In this document: positions 25,534 through 34,476 of the stretch, one piece after another
How the letters are laid out: every line of letters begins with the position of its first letter
Numbering within the stretch: position 1 is the first letter of the stretch
NCBI GenBank assembly: GCA_018239675.1
Contig: JAFEGX010000125.1
Coordinates: 23,595-87,594 of the forward strand
Source of the DNA: Verrucomicrobiota bacterium
GTDB taxonomy: Bacteria; Verrucomicrobiota; Verrucomicrobiia; Opitutales; Opitutaceae
Direction of reading: 5' to 3'
Length of the DNA stretch: 64,000 bases
Notes under the pieces: generated by a model
What the model saw: the letters and a program-made list of their open reading frames with translations, nothing else
Told to the model about the DNA's origin: nothing
The model's database searches: none
Position numbers and translations under genes: made by a program

Positions 25534-27702
25534 ATGGAAAAAGTGACGCTGCCAAAGGTTTATCGTGAGGTTCGCTGCGGTGGGATCACCGCGCTTTTTG
25601 TGCAGGAGGCCGGCGGCGCGAAGCTCGGGCTCTGGCTGGTGCCAACGAAATTTCGGCGGCGGATCGTGCCGCACCGGGAGTTCCTGTCGGGGATCGAAAT
25701 CGACAGCATCAAGGGCACCTCCGACCACGGACCGCGCGCCTGGATGATCGAGTCGCTGCTGCAGCTCAAGGTGCGCGACGACGACGCGCCGGCGGCCTTT
25801 GCCCAGGGACGTTCGCTGCGCAACAGCGTGACGGTCGACCGGATGACGCTCGCGGGACAGACCGTGACCCGCACGGGCGGGCGAACCACGATCCGGACTT
25901 CGTTCAACCATCCCGACGGCTGGCAGGCGCACCATGAGCTCGTCTGGCGGCGCGGGGCCGGCTGGCTCGAGAGCCGGGTGACGGTGGAAAACACCAGCGC
26001 CGCGCCGGTCACGCTCGAGCAGCTCGCGAGCTTCTCGGTCGGCGGCATCACGCCGTTTGCCGCCGACGACGCCCCGGGCCGGCTCCAGCTGCACCGTTTC
26101 CGAGCGGTGTGGAGCATGGAGGGCCGGAAGGAGACCCGCGCGTTCGAGGACCTGCAGCTGGAGCGCTCGTGGGCCGGCTGGGGCGTGCGCGCCGAGCGGT
26201 TTGGCACCCTGGGCTCGCTGCCCGTGAACGGCTTCTTCCCCTTTGTCGCGGTCGAGGACACCGGCGCCGGCGTCACGTGGGCCGCGCAGCTCGCGCATCC
26301 GGGCTCGTGGCAGATGGAGGTTTACCGGCGGGACGATTTCGGCGCGATTTCCGGCGGCTTGGCGGACCGCGAGTTCGGGCACTGGTGGAAAACCCTGGCC
26401 CCGGGCGAGAGCTTCACGTCGCCGGTCGCCACCGTCACCTGCGCCGCCGGCGGGCTCGACGACGCCTGCGCCGCGCTCACCGCCGCCCAGGAGCCGGCGC
26501 TGGCGCACGGGCCGGCGAGCGAGCAGGCGCTGCCCGTGATGTTCAACGAGTGGACCACCAGCTGGGGCAACCCGAGCCATGCCAACATGACCGCGCTGGC
26601 CGAGTCTCTGCGCGACACCGGCGTCAGGTACCTCGTCATGGACGCCGGCTGGTACAAGCCCGCTGGCGGCGACTGGTCGACCGCGCAGGGCGAGTGGGTG
26701 CCCAACGCGACGATGTACCCGCAGGGACTGCGGGCCACCGCCGACGCGATTCGCGCCCGCGGCCTCGTGCCCGGCATCTGGTTCGAGCTCGAGGTGGTCG
26801 GCTCGGCCTCGCCGCTGTTCGACCGCACCGACCTGATGCTGCACCGCGACGGCCGCGTCATCACGGTCGGCTCGCGCCGGTTTCTCGACCTCCGCCGGCC
26901 CGAGGTCGTCGCGCACCTCACGGCGCGGGTCATCGACCTGCTCCGGGCGGGCAACTTCGGCTACCTCAAGGTCGACTACAACGACAACATCGGCCTCGGC
27001 GTGGACGGCGCGGAATCGCCGGGCGAGGGTCTCCGGCAGCATCTCCTCGGCGTCCAGGCGTTCTTCCGGAAACTCCGGGCGGAACTGCCTGACCTGGTCA
27101 TCGAGAACTGCTCGTCCGGCGGACATCGCCTCGAGCCGTCGATGATGGCGCTCACCGCGATGAGCAGCTTCTCCGACGCGCACGAGTGCCGGGAGATTCC
27201 CATCATCGCCGCCAACCTCCACCGCGTGATGCTCCCGTGCCAGAGCCAGGTGTGGGCGGTCCTGCGCGCGCCGACCGACCTGCGGCGCATCGTGTACCTG
27301 CTGGCCGGGGGCTTCCTCGGCCGCCTCTGTCTCTCGGGCGACTTTGCGACCCTGCGGGCCGACCAGCGGGCGCTCGTCGACCGGGCCGTCGCACTCTACG
27401 CGCAGGCTGCCCCCGTGATCCGGCGCGGCCGGTCCCACCGCCACGGTCCGGATGTGCTCGCTTACCGTCACGCGGAGGGCTGGCAGGCCGTGGTGCGGGT
27501 GAACGCACGCCAGGCGCTCATCGTTGCCCACACTTTCGCCCGCCCCGGCGTCCGGACGCTGCGGCTTCCCCTGCCGCCCGGGCGCTGGCGGGTGGCCGGC
27601 GAACTCCACGCCAACCGCCGCCGCGTCTCGCTCCGGCGGGGCGAAATCCACTGGACCCCCGCCGGCGAATGGTCCGCCTGCGTCGCCCTGCTGAAGAAAT
27701 GA
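25534..27702 (+). CDS. GH36-type alpha-galactosidase, predicted cytoplasmic
   Basis: 722 residues, no signal peptide. Domain order fits GH36: an N-terminal beta-sandwich (1-320), a TIM barrel (about 325-620) and a C-terminal beta domain. Barrel landmarks: VMFNEWTTSWGNPSHANM, VRYLVMDAGWYKPAGGDW, and the nucleophile strand GYLKVDYNDNIGLG (Asp near residue 481). LVIENCSSGGHRLEPSMM follows, with SSFSDAHECREIP supplying a probable acid/base Asp near 548. It should release alpha-linked galactose (or a related sugar) from oligosaccharides by a retaining mechanism inside the cell. The sequence is not of the classical RafA type, so the aglycone or even the sugar may differ. It converges with an aldo/keto reductase gene. 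Confidence 0.85.
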   Translation: MEKVTLPKVYREVRCGGITALFVQEAGGAKLGLWLVPTKFRRRIVPHREFLSGIEIDSIKGTSDHGPRAWMIESLLQLKVRDDDAPAAFAQGRSLRNSVTVDRMTLAGQTVTRTGGRTTIRTSFNHPDGWQAHHELVWRRGAGWLESRVTVENTSAAPVTLEQLASFSVGGITPFAADDAPGRLQLHRFRAVWSMEGRKETRAFEDLQLERSWAGWGVRAERFGTLGSLPVNGFFPFVAVEDTGAGVTWAAQLAHPGSWQMEVYRRDDFGAISGGLADREFGHWWKTLAPGESFTSPVATVTCAAGGLDDACAALTAAQEPALAHGPASEQALPVMFNEWTTSWGNPSHANMTALAESLRDTGVRYLVMDAGWYKPAGGDWSTAQGEWVPNATMYPQGLRATADAIRARGLVPGIWFELEVVGSASPLFDRTDLMLHRDGRVITVGSRRFLDLRRPEVVAHLTARVIDLLRAGNFGYLKVDYNDNIGLGVDGAESPGEGLRQHLLGVQAFFRKLRAELPDLVIENCSSGGHRLEPSMMALTAMSSFSDAHECREIPIIAANLHRVMLPCQSQVWAVLRAPTDLRRIVYLLAGGFLGRLCLSGDFATLRADQRALVDRAVALYAQAAPVIRRGRSHRHGPDVLAYRHAEGWQAVVRVNARQALIVAHTFARPGVRTLRLPLPPGRWRVAGELHANRRRVSLRRGEIHWTPAGEWSACVALLKK

Positions 27703-27704
27703 TG

Positions 27705-27727
27705 CGAAATTCGGATCCCGAATTTCG
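27705..27727. terminator. Perfect 10-bp hairpin between convergent genes
   Basis: CGAAATTCGG-ATC-CCGAATTTCG is a perfect inverted repeat with a three-base loop, starting two bases after the alpha-galactosidase stop and close to the stop of the convergent gene. No T run follows, so termination strength is uncertain. Confidence 0.6.
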
Positions 27728-27742
27728 GCCCTGCCGTTCGAC

Positions 27743-28732
27743 CTAGTCCCAAATCGGCCGCCAGTTGCGCGGGTAGTCGGTGAGCGAGTCCAGGGCCATC
27801 ATCTCCTCGCCGGAGAGACGGTAGCCGACCGCACCGAAGGATTCGCGGAGCTGGCTCACCTGGTTGGCGCCGACGATGGGGGCGGTCACCACGGGATTGG
27901 TGAGCAGCCACGCGAGGGCGGTCTGGGCGATGGTCTTGCCGCGGCGCTGGGCGATGTCGGCGAGCTGGCGGATGACCGCATAGCCGCGGGGATTCGCGTA
28001 TTTCCGCGCGATCTCCGGCGCGCGGGTGCTGTCGATCGCGACGCCCTCCCGGTACTTGCCGGTGAGAAAGCCGGCCGCGAGCGGCGAGTAGGGAATCACG
28101 CCGAGATGGTAGTGGCGGCAGAGCGGCCGCGCCTCGACCTCGAACAGGCTGCGCTCCATCAGCGAGTATTCGGGCTGGTACGACTCGAACCGCGCGTAAC
28201 CCAGCCGGTCGCTGCGCCACAGCGCCTCCATGAGCCGCCACGCGGGATAGTTCGAAGCGCCGATCACCCGGACCTTGCCGGCCCGCACCAGCTGGTCGAG
28301 CGCGCCGAGGGTCTCCTCGATGGGCACGGCCAGATCCGCCCAGTGGCACTGGTAGAGGTCGAGATGGTCCGTCTGCAGCCGGCGCAGCGAATCCTCGCAG
28401 CAGCGGATCACGCGGTCGGCGCCCAGGCCCTCGCCGCCGGGTCCCTCGGCCATCTTGCCGCGGACCTTGGTCGCGATCACGACCTGCCGCCGGTTGCCGC
28501 GGGCCTTCAGCCAGCGGCCGATGATCTCCTCCGACCGGCCGCCGCCCGCCAGGCCGTCGCGGCCCCACGTCGTGTAGATGTCGGCCGTGTCAATCAGGTT
28601 GCCGCCGGCCTCGACGAAGGCGTCCAGCATCGCGAACGACGCCGCCTCGTCGGCGGTCCAGCCAAACTGCATCGTGCCGAGGCAGAGCTCGGAAACCAGG
28701 AGGGGACTGCGGCCGAGGGGACGGAGGTGCAT
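27743..28732 (-). CDS. Aldo/keto reductase
   Basis: 329 residues from the ATG at 28732 (MHLRPLGRSPLLVSELCLGT), the usual AKR opening. Landmarks: GGNLIDTADIYTTWG with catalytic Asp and Tyr (about residues 46-60), IATKVRGKM with catalytic Lys, DHLDLYQCHWADLAVPIEET with catalytic His, and the NADPH-binding VTAPIVGANQVSQLRES near the C-terminus. It reduces aldehydes or sugars with NADPH; the substrate is unknown. Similar AKRs often sit beside glycoside hydrolase genes. It is transcribed divergently from the first solute-binding protein gene, with about 130 bases between them. Confidence 0.93.
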   Translation of the reverse strand: MHLRPLGRSPLLVSELCLGTMQFGWTADEAASFAMLDAFVEAGGNLIDTADIYTTWGRDGLAGGGRSEEIIGRWLKARGNRRQVVIATKVRGKMAEGPGGEGLGADRVIRCCEDSLRRLQTDHLDLYQCHWADLAVPIEETLGALDQLVRAGKVRVIGASNYPAWRLMEALWRSDRLGYARFESYQPEYSLMERSLFEVEARPLCRHYHLGVIPYSPLAAGFLTGKYREGVAIDSTRAPEIARKYANPRGYAVIRQLADIAQRRGKTIAQTALAWLLTNPVVTAPIVGANQVSQLRESFGAVGYRLSGEEMMALDSLTDYPRNWRPIWD

Positions 28733-28862
28733 GGCGGCGAGGTTGGACCGGCGGGCGGCCGGAGGCGAGCGCAGGCGGCGGCGAATTCGGATTGGCCCCT
28801 GTCGTATCCTCCGCTGTGGTGGCGCTGATGCCCGTCCTTCCGCCACCGCGGGGTCTCCCCGC

Positions 28863-30458
28863 ATGAAACTCGCGCCCATCGGCCTCGCCGTGCTGGGCGT
28901 CGCGCTGGCCGCCGCGGCGACGCTGGGGTGGCGCCACGGCCGGCGCGCGGCGGACGACCGCGTGACGATCCGCCTGTCGCACTGGCAGCTCGAGGGCACG
29001 GTGCGCGAGGGCCTGCAGGCGGTGGCGCGGCGCTACGAGGAGCTCCATCCCCGGGTGAAGGTCGAGATCCTCGTCGTGCCGGACACGATCTACCGCCAGT
29101 GGATGCGGACCCAGCTTGTCGGCGGCACCGCCCCGGACCTGATCGAGTACACGATGTGGTGGGGCCGCATCGAGGAGCTCGCCCCGCGGTACTTCACCCC
29201 GATCACCCGCTACGTGACCGAGCCCAATCCCTACAACCGGGGCACGCCGCTCGCGGGCGTCCCGTGGCGCGACACGTTCCTCGACGGCATGAACGGCGTG
29301 GACGGCTACAACACGCTGATGCGCGACTACTACGCGCCGACGATCGCGATGTTCACGATGCGGCTGTTCTACAACCGCACCCTGCTGCGGGAGATCACCG
29401 GCCGCGACGAGCCGCCGCAGACTTGGCGGGAGTTCCTCGCGCTGGCGGACCAGGTCCGGGCGTTCGCGCGGCGCGAGCACCGGGTCGTGTCGACCATCGG
29501 CAACTCGTGGGACAACGCCCGCTGGCTGGCCGAGCCCGTGACGCACGGGATGGGCAGCCATTTTTCCCCGCAGCTCGACCATGACCACACGCTGAGCCTG
29601 TCGTACTGGGAGGTGGCGCTCGGCTGGCAGCGGGGCGAGTGGTCGTTCCGCACGCCCGAGCTGGCCAACGGCCTCGCGGTGTTCCGCGAGCTCGGCAACG
29701 CCAGCCAGCCGGGCTTCGTGCAGATGAAGCGGGACGTCGCGATGCTCGACTTCCTCCGCGGCCACGCGCTCATCCTCTGCGCCGGCAGCTGGGACGCGAG
29801 CAGCCTGCGCCGCGAGGCGCCGTTTGAGGTGGGCGCGTTCCGCCTGCCGCTCCCCGGCGCCGAGGACCCGGTGTACGGCCCGCAGACCCTCGGTCCGCTG
29901 TCCGACGGGTCCGTGCAGACCTCGACGCCGTTCTACCTGAACAAGGCGTCGGCCCATCCCGACGTGGCGCTCGATTTCCTGCGCTTCCTCACCAGCGTCG
30001 AGGGCAACCAGATCTTCGTGAACATCAGCCAGTGGCTGCCGGCGATCCGCGGGGTGAAGCCGACGGACTTCTCGCGGCGGTTCATGCCGTTCTACGACGG
30101 CTACAACTGGGGCGCGGCCACGTCCTACTTCAGCGGCACCGGCACGGAGATGAACATGTTCTTCCTCCAGGAAATGCACCGCCTGTTCGGCCCCGCCGGC
30201 AGCGTCGCCGCCTTCCAGGACGAGTTCGACCGGCGCGGCCGCGAGTACTCGAACCGCGACCTGCGCGCGCATCTCCGCGACTCGCGCGTGGCCTTCAACT
30301 CCGACGACGTCTCCGCCACCGCCCGGCTCTGGATCACGCCCGGGTCCGACCGGCTGCCCGCCACGCCCGCCCTCCTCGAGGCGAAATACTACCAGACCGC
30401 CCGCGTGATGGATCCGCCCGGCGCCTCCGCCCCGACGTCTCCGCCCCAGTCGCCCTGA
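28863..30458 (+). CDS. Membrane-anchored ABC-type solute-binding-like protein, pair 1
   Basis: 531 residues from the ATG at 28863. The N-terminus LAPIGLAVLGVALAAAATLGW is one membrane helix without a lipobox or convincing cleavage site, so the protein is probably tethered to the inner membrane. The body is family 1 extracellular solute-binding (maltose/multiple-sugar type): VTIRLSHWQLEG, VPDTIYRQWMRTQLVGG, EPNPYNRGTPLAGVPWRDTF, and the hinge-proximal FLTSVEGNQIFVNISQWLPA near 380-400. A C-terminal extension of about 110 residues goes beyond the usual binding-protein length of roughly 430. It is one of three paralogues here, each followed by a helical-repeat gene, and it has no permease neighbours. 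Sugar binding is inferred from fold only. Confidence 0.82.
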   Translation: MKLAPIGLAVLGVALAAAATLGWRHGRRAADDRVTIRLSHWQLEGTVREGLQAVARRYEELHPRVKVEILVVPDTIYRQWMRTQLVGGTAPDLIEYTMWWGRIEELAPRYFTPITRYVTEPNPYNRGTPLAGVPWRDTFLDGMNGVDGYNTLMRDYYAPTIAMFTMRLFYNRTLLREITGRDEPPQTWREFLALADQVRAFARREHRVVSTIGNSWDNARWLAEPVTHGMGSHFSPQLDHDHTLSLSYWEVALGWQRGEWSFRTPELANGLAVFRELGNASQPGFVQMKRDVAMLDFLRGHALILCAGSWDASSLRREAPFEVGAFRLPLPGAEDPVYGPQTLGPLSDGSVQTSTPFYLNKASAHPDVALDFLRFLTSVEGNQIFVNISQWLPAIRGVKPTDFSRRFMPFYDGYNWGAATSYFSGTGTEMNMFFLQEMHRLFGPAGSVAAFQDEFDRRGREYSNRDLRAHLRDSRVAFNSDDVSATARLWITPGSDRLPATPALLEAKYYQTARVMDPPGASAPTSPPQSP

Positions 30459-30506
30459 CCGCCATGCCCCCGCGTCCCGGCCTCCCGCCTTCGTCCCGGC
30501 CCACTT

Positions 30507-30523
30507 GTCACCCAATGCGTGAC
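30507..30523. repeat. 17-bp palindromic spacer element, copy 1
   Basis: GTCACCCAATGCGTGAC is an inverted repeat (GTCAC/GTGAC) with a CAATG core. It matches copies at 39574-39590 and 43546-43562, including part of the flanks (GGCCC upstream). It overlaps one possible start codon (30515) of the next gene. Confidence 0.7.
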
Positions 30524-31315
30524 CCGGGCCGGCGGCTGGCGCGCGGGGCCGCCATGGTGGCTGGGGTGCTCCTGGGAGTCGCCGCGCTCCGCGCCGCGCC
30601 GGCGGCGCCGGACCCGGCGTGGACCGCGCTGGCGCGGCTGCGGGCGGACGACGCGCTGCGCGAATTTGCCCGGGGAAATCGCCCGGAGGAGGAACGGGAT
30701 TTCGGCACGGCGGTGGCGCTGCTGGCGCGGCAGCCGATCGCGCCCGAGCAGGTGGCCGCGGCGCGCACGGTGTTCGCGCGGCTCGCGGACCACGGCTCCG
30801 GCGAGGTGGCGCCGGCCTCGCGCTATTTTCTCGGCCGCATCGCGCAGCACCACCTCGAGGTTGCCGATCCGGCGGAAGCCGCGCGGCAGTACCGCCGGCT
30901 GATCGCCGAGCACCCGGACTCGATCTGGGCCCAGACCGCGCTGACCCGGCTGGCCTTGCTGGAGCTCTATCCCGCCACTGCTGCCGGGTCGCCCGCCGCC
31001 GCTGTCGCCGCCGCCGAGGCGCTGTTGGACCACGCGAAGCTTCCGGCCGCCCGGAGCGAAATCCACCTGGTCGTGGCGGACGCGATCTTCTTCTATCGCC
31101 TGCCCGCCGCTCAGGCGCTGCCGCATCTCCTGGCGGCGGAGAAGATCGGCCTGCTCGATGCCCCGACCCGGGCCGACACCCTGATCCAGATCGCCGAGGT
31201 CTCGGTGCTGGCCGGCGATCGCGCCCGGGCCCGGCGGTACTACGAGGCCTACCTCGCCGACTTTCCGCTCGACCAGCGGCGCTTCATGGTTCGCCAGAAA
31301 CTCGCGGGCCTTTGA
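30515..31315 (+). CDS. Secreted TPR-like helical-repeat partner protein, pair 1
   Basis: About 266 residues if read from the ATG at 30515, which leaves a reasonable signal peptide ending in VAALRAAPAA. ATGs at 30464 (5 bases after the previous stop) and 30554 are alternatives. The mature part is all-helical with TPR-like periodicity: YFLGRIAQHHLEVADPAEAA, then AEHPDSIWAQTALTRLALLE, LPAAQALPHLLAAEKIG, and RADTLIQIAEVSVLAGDRAR. The same phrases recur in the two paralogues at 33563 and 36045. The likely role is a periplasmic scaffold for the anchored solute-binding-like protein encoded just upstream. No such pairing is known to me. Confidence 0.72.
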   Translation: MRDPGRRLARGAAMVAGVLLGVAALRAAPAAPDPAWTALARLRADDALREFARGNRPEEERDFGTAVALLARQPIAPEQVAAARTVFARLADHGSGEVAPASRYFLGRIAQHHLEVADPAEAARQYRRLIAEHPDSIWAQTALTRLALLELYPATAAGSPAAAVAAAEALLDHAKLPAARSEIHLVVADAIFFYRLPAAQALPHLLAAEKIGLLDAPTRADTLIQIAEVSVLAGDRARARRYYEAYLADFPLDQRRFMVRQKLAGL

Positions 31316-31378
31316 CTGGGCGGGCCGGACGGCCGACGCCGGCATTGCCCTGAACCCCGCGGCTGTCACGTTCGGGGC

Positions 31379-31906
31379 ATGGCCCGTCGCCTCCTGTTCC
31401 TGTGCCTCGTCCTGTCCGCCCTGCGGTGCGCCGCGGAGCCGCCGGCCGGGTGGAGCGCCCTCGAGGAGGAGGTGGCCGCCGCGGTGCGGGGCCCGCAGGT
31501 GACAGTGGTGCACTTCTGGGCGCCGTGGTGTCCCAACAGCCGGGCCGAGCTCGCGAACCACGGCTGGAGCACGTTTCTCGCCCTGAACCGGGACGTGAAG
31601 TTCATCTTCGTGACGGTCCGCAGCTCCGACGATTGCCGGGCGCTGCTGCACGAGAACGGCGTGGGGGACCAGCCCAACCTGGTGCTGCGCCACCATCCGA
31701 ACCAGGTGCGCCGGGGCGACGGCGTGATCCAGAGCTTCATGGCCCTGCCGCTGACCTGGGTGCCATCGACCTGGGTGTTCTGCGACGGCCGGCTGCGCTA
31801 CGCGCTCAACTACGGCGAGGTGCGTTTTCCGCTCCTGCAGCAGCTGATCCGCGACGCGGCGGACCCCTGGGAACACCCGGCGCCGGTCCGCCCGGCGGCG
31901 AAGTGA
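31379..31906 (+). CDS. Thioredoxin-fold secreted protein lacking the second active-site cysteine
   Basis: 175 residues with a signal peptide (MARRLLFLCLVLSALRCAAE). The thioredoxin core is visible: TVVHFWAPWCPNSRAELANH (about residues 40-59), a beta strand VKFIFVTVRSSDD, and the cis-proline region LTWVPSTWVFCDG (about 128-140). The active site reads WCPNS rather than WCxxC, so a normal dithiol redox cycle is not possible. A monothiol, glutathione-dependent or structural role is more likely. It lies between solute-binding pairs 1 and 2 on the same strand, which suggests a job linked to those exported proteins. Confidence 0.78.
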   Translation: MARRLLFLCLVLSALRCAAEPPAGWSALEEEVAAAVRGPQVTVVHFWAPWCPNSRAELANHGWSTFLALNRDVKFIFVTVRSSDDCRALLHENGVGDQPNLVLRHHPNQVRRGDGVIQSFMALPLTWVPSTWVFCDGRLRYALNYGEVRFPLLQQLIRDAADPWEHPAPVRPAAK

Positions 31907-31982
31907 CCACGGCCGGGCCGCAACTTCACTCTTGTCAGCCCCGACCCGGGGTTGGGAGTTTCGCCGGGCGCGACCCTCGCGC

Positions 31983-33566
31983 ATGGCCATGAGACTCACC
32001 GGAAAGACCGTGGGCTTGCTGATGCTCGGCGCCGGCTACGTCGCGGCGGTGGTCCTGATGGTGTGGCGGGCGGCGGAGGAGGCGCGGCCGGACCGCGTGA
32101 CGATCCGCGTGTCGCAGTGGCAGCTGGAGGGCGGCGTGCGGCAGGCCTTTGCCGCGATGATCCGCCGGTACGAGCAGCTCAACCCGCGCGTGCACGTCGA
32201 GCTGATCTCGATCCCGGACCGCACGTACCGCCAGTGGGCGCAGACCCAGCTGATCGGCGGCGACGCCCCGGACATCGTGGAGTACGGCGTTGACTTCAAT
32301 TCCGTCGGGCGGTTCTTCAGCCCGATCACCGACGAGGTGATGAAGCCGAACCCGTACAACCGGGGCACGCCGCTCGAGGGCGTGCCGTGGCGCGACACCT
32401 TCCTGGACGCGATGATGAACGCGGACGGGTTCAACCCGCAGCTGAACCAGTACTACGCCGCGACGCTCACGCAGCACAGCATGCGGATGATCTATAACCG
32501 GCCGATGCTGCGGGAGATCACCGGCTCCGACCAGCCGCCGCGCAACTACCGGGAGTTCCTCGCGCTCTGCGAGCGGGTGCAGGCGTTTGCGCGCGAGCAC
32601 CGCCGCGAGCTGTCCCCGATCGCCAACTCCAAGGACACCGTGATCGGCGAGGCCATGTTCATCTTCGAGTGCTCGGCGAGCGGGGTCGCCGCGCGCATCG
32701 ACCACCGCCACGTCTACGGGTTCACCAGCAAGGAGCTCGCGATGTCCTACCTGCGCGGCGACTGGAGCTTCCGCGAGCCGGAGCTCCGGATCGGCCTCGA
32801 GCTGCTCCAGGACCTCGGGAAGTTCAGCACGCCGGGGTTTCTCCAGCTGTCGCGCGACTCCGGCATCATGGACTTCGTCCGCCAGCGGACGCTCATGGTC
32901 GTGGCCCCGAGCTGGGAGGCGAGCAGCCTCAAGGAGCTCTGCGACTTCGACATCGGCGCGTTCCGGTATCCGGTGCCGCTCCAGGACGACCCGGTGTACG
33001 GGTCGAAGATGCTCGGTCCGTATGCCGACGGGCGGCTGGCCACGCTCATGGGCATGTACGTCAACCGCGCGACGAAGCACCGCGCGGAGGCGATCGATTT
33101 CCTGCACTTCATCACGAGCGTGGAGGGCAACCAGATCTTCACCGACGTGAGCACCTGGCTGCCGGCGGTGGTCGGCGTCAAGGCGTCGGACTACTCGCGG
33201 CAGTTCCTGCCGATCTACGACGGCTACATCTGGTCGCTCGACGGCGGCTTCCTGAATCTCTCGGGCGACGACGCCGTCGCCCTGGTGCGCAACAATTTCT
33301 TCCAGCTCTGGGGGCCCAACGGCAACCCGGAGAAGTACCGCGCGGCGCTCGACGACGGCCTGAAGCCGCGGATCATTTCCGACCTCAAGCGGGAGATCCG
33401 CATCCGGACGCAGACGCTCACGCGGGAGGATGCGGCGGCGCTGGCCGCGCGGCAGCTCGCCCCCGGCGCCGCTGGTCCGGTGGCCCTGCTGCCGGCCCGG
33501 CTCGAGGGCCGGACCTTCCAGATGATCACCACCGTCCGCGAGGCGGAGCGGGAGGCGGCGAAATGA
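31983..33566 (+). CDS. Membrane-anchored ABC-type solute-binding-like protein, pair 2
   Basis: 527 residues from the ATG at 31983 (a second ATG two codons on is equally good). The anchor helix VGLLMLGAGYVAAVVLMVW is followed by the shared family opening VTIRVSQWQLEGGVRQAFAA. Hallmarks repeated from pair 1: SIPDRTYRQWAQTQLIGG, KPNPYNRGTPLEGVPWRDTF, and FITSVEGNQIFTDVSTWLPA. It has the same C-terminal extension, ending in alanine-rich helices. No lipobox. Its TGA overlaps the ATG of the helical-repeat gene (ATGA), so the two products are made together. It is closer in sequence to pair 3 than to pair 1 by eye (RYEQLNPRVHV is shared). Confidence 0.83.
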   Translation: MAMRLTGKTVGLLMLGAGYVAAVVLMVWRAAEEARPDRVTIRVSQWQLEGGVRQAFAAMIRRYEQLNPRVHVELISIPDRTYRQWAQTQLIGGDAPDIVEYGVDFNSVGRFFSPITDEVMKPNPYNRGTPLEGVPWRDTFLDAMMNADGFNPQLNQYYAATLTQHSMRMIYNRPMLREITGSDQPPRNYREFLALCERVQAFAREHRRELSPIANSKDTVIGEAMFIFECSASGVAARIDHRHVYGFTSKELAMSYLRGDWSFREPELRIGLELLQDLGKFSTPGFLQLSRDSGIMDFVRQRTLMVVAPSWEASSLKELCDFDIGAFRYPVPLQDDPVYGSKMLGPYADGRLATLMGMYVNRATKHRAEAIDFLHFITSVEGNQIFTDVSTWLPAVVGVKASDYSRQFLPIYDGYIWSLDGGFLNLSGDDAVALVRNNFFQLWGPNGNPEKYRAALDDGLKPRIISDLKREIRIRTQTLTREDAAALAARQLAPGAAGPVALLPARLEGRTFQMITTVREAEREAAK

Positions 33567-34372
33567 AGACCCCGTGCCTGCTCGCGGGCCTGCTCGGCCT
33601 GATCCTCGCGGCCCCGCTGCGCGCCGCGGACGCGGCGCCGGATGGGGCGCGCGAGGCGTGGGAGCTGCTGGCCGGCTACAAGCCCGAGCAGGCCCTGCAC
33701 GCGTTCCGGGCCCTGACCGGCGGCGACCCGCGCCGGAACCAGCTGGGCGAGGCGATGGCGCTGCTGGCCCAGCCCATTCCGGTGCCGGACCGCGTGGCGC
33801 GCGGCCGGGCGCTGCTGGAGCAGGTGGCGGCGGGCCCGGACGACGACCTGGCGCTGGCCGCGCGTTTCTACCTGGGACGCGTGGCGGAGTTCCAGGCGGA
33901 CCCGGTCGACCCGCGGGCGGCGGCGCAGCTCTTCGAGCGCCTGATCGCCGGGCATCCCGCGTCGCGCTGGGCGCAGGCCGCCATCGCCCGCCTGGCGATC
34001 CTGCAGCTCTACACCGCCGCGGGACCGGCCGCGCCGGCCGCCCGGGTGGACGAGGCCGAGAAACTGGTTGCCGCGGCCCGGGAGCCACAGGCGATCGCGG
34101 ACCTCCATCTCGTGATTGCCGACGCCGTGTTTCATTACCGGCTCCCGGACGCGCGCGCGCTGCCGCACCTGCTGGCGGCCGAGCGGACCGCCGTGCTCGA
34201 CCCGACGACCCGCGCCGACGTGCTCGTGCAGATCGGCGAGCTGGCGCGACTCGGCGGTGACCGGGCCCTGGCGGAGAAATTCTACCGGACCTTCCTGCAG
34301 GAGTATCCGCGCGACGCCCGGCAGTATCCGGTCAAGCAGCAGCTCGCCGGCCTGGCGCACCTGTCGCCGTAG
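33563..34372 (+). CDS. Secreted TPR-like helical-repeat partner protein, pair 2
   Basis: 269 residues. The start overlaps the preceding stop by ATGA, and the signal peptide is MKTPCLLAGLLGLILAAPLR. Helical repeats run through YLGRVAEFQADPVDPRAAAQ, AGHPASRWAQAAIARLAILQ, LPDARALPHLLAAERTAVLD and GGDRALAEKFYRTFLQEYPR, each aligned with the pair 1 and pair 3 proteins. The repeat density suggests five to six TPR-like hairpins. It has no catalytic motif. The coupling to the anchored binding protein argues for a stoichiometric partner. The gene ends before a 104-base spacer that leads into pair 3. Confidence 0.75.
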   Translation: MKTPCLLAGLLGLILAAPLRAADAAPDGAREAWELLAGYKPEQALHAFRALTGGDPRRNQLGEAMALLAQPIPVPDRVARGRALLEQVAAGPDDDLALAARFYLGRVAEFQADPVDPRAAAQLFERLIAGHPASRWAQAAIARLAILQLYTAAGPAAPAARVDEAEKLVAAAREPQAIADLHLVIADAVFHYRLPDARALPHLLAAERTAVLDPTTRADVLVQIGELARLGGDRALAEKFYRTFLQEYPRDARQYPVKQQLAGLAHLSP

Positions 34373-34476
34373 CGGCCGGCGGACCCGATTATTCGCGTCG
34401 CGGCGACGACGGCTTGAACAATCGTGCAGCGCCGCCTTGCGCACACGGCGCCATAGTCTACATCGCCGGGGCCCGC

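Noticed and set aside
28590..30515. A long minus-strand frame opposite the first binding-like protein gene
   Set aside because: Same explanation: an arginine/valine/glutamate-rich shadow frame with no motif, overlapping a clearly coding strand.
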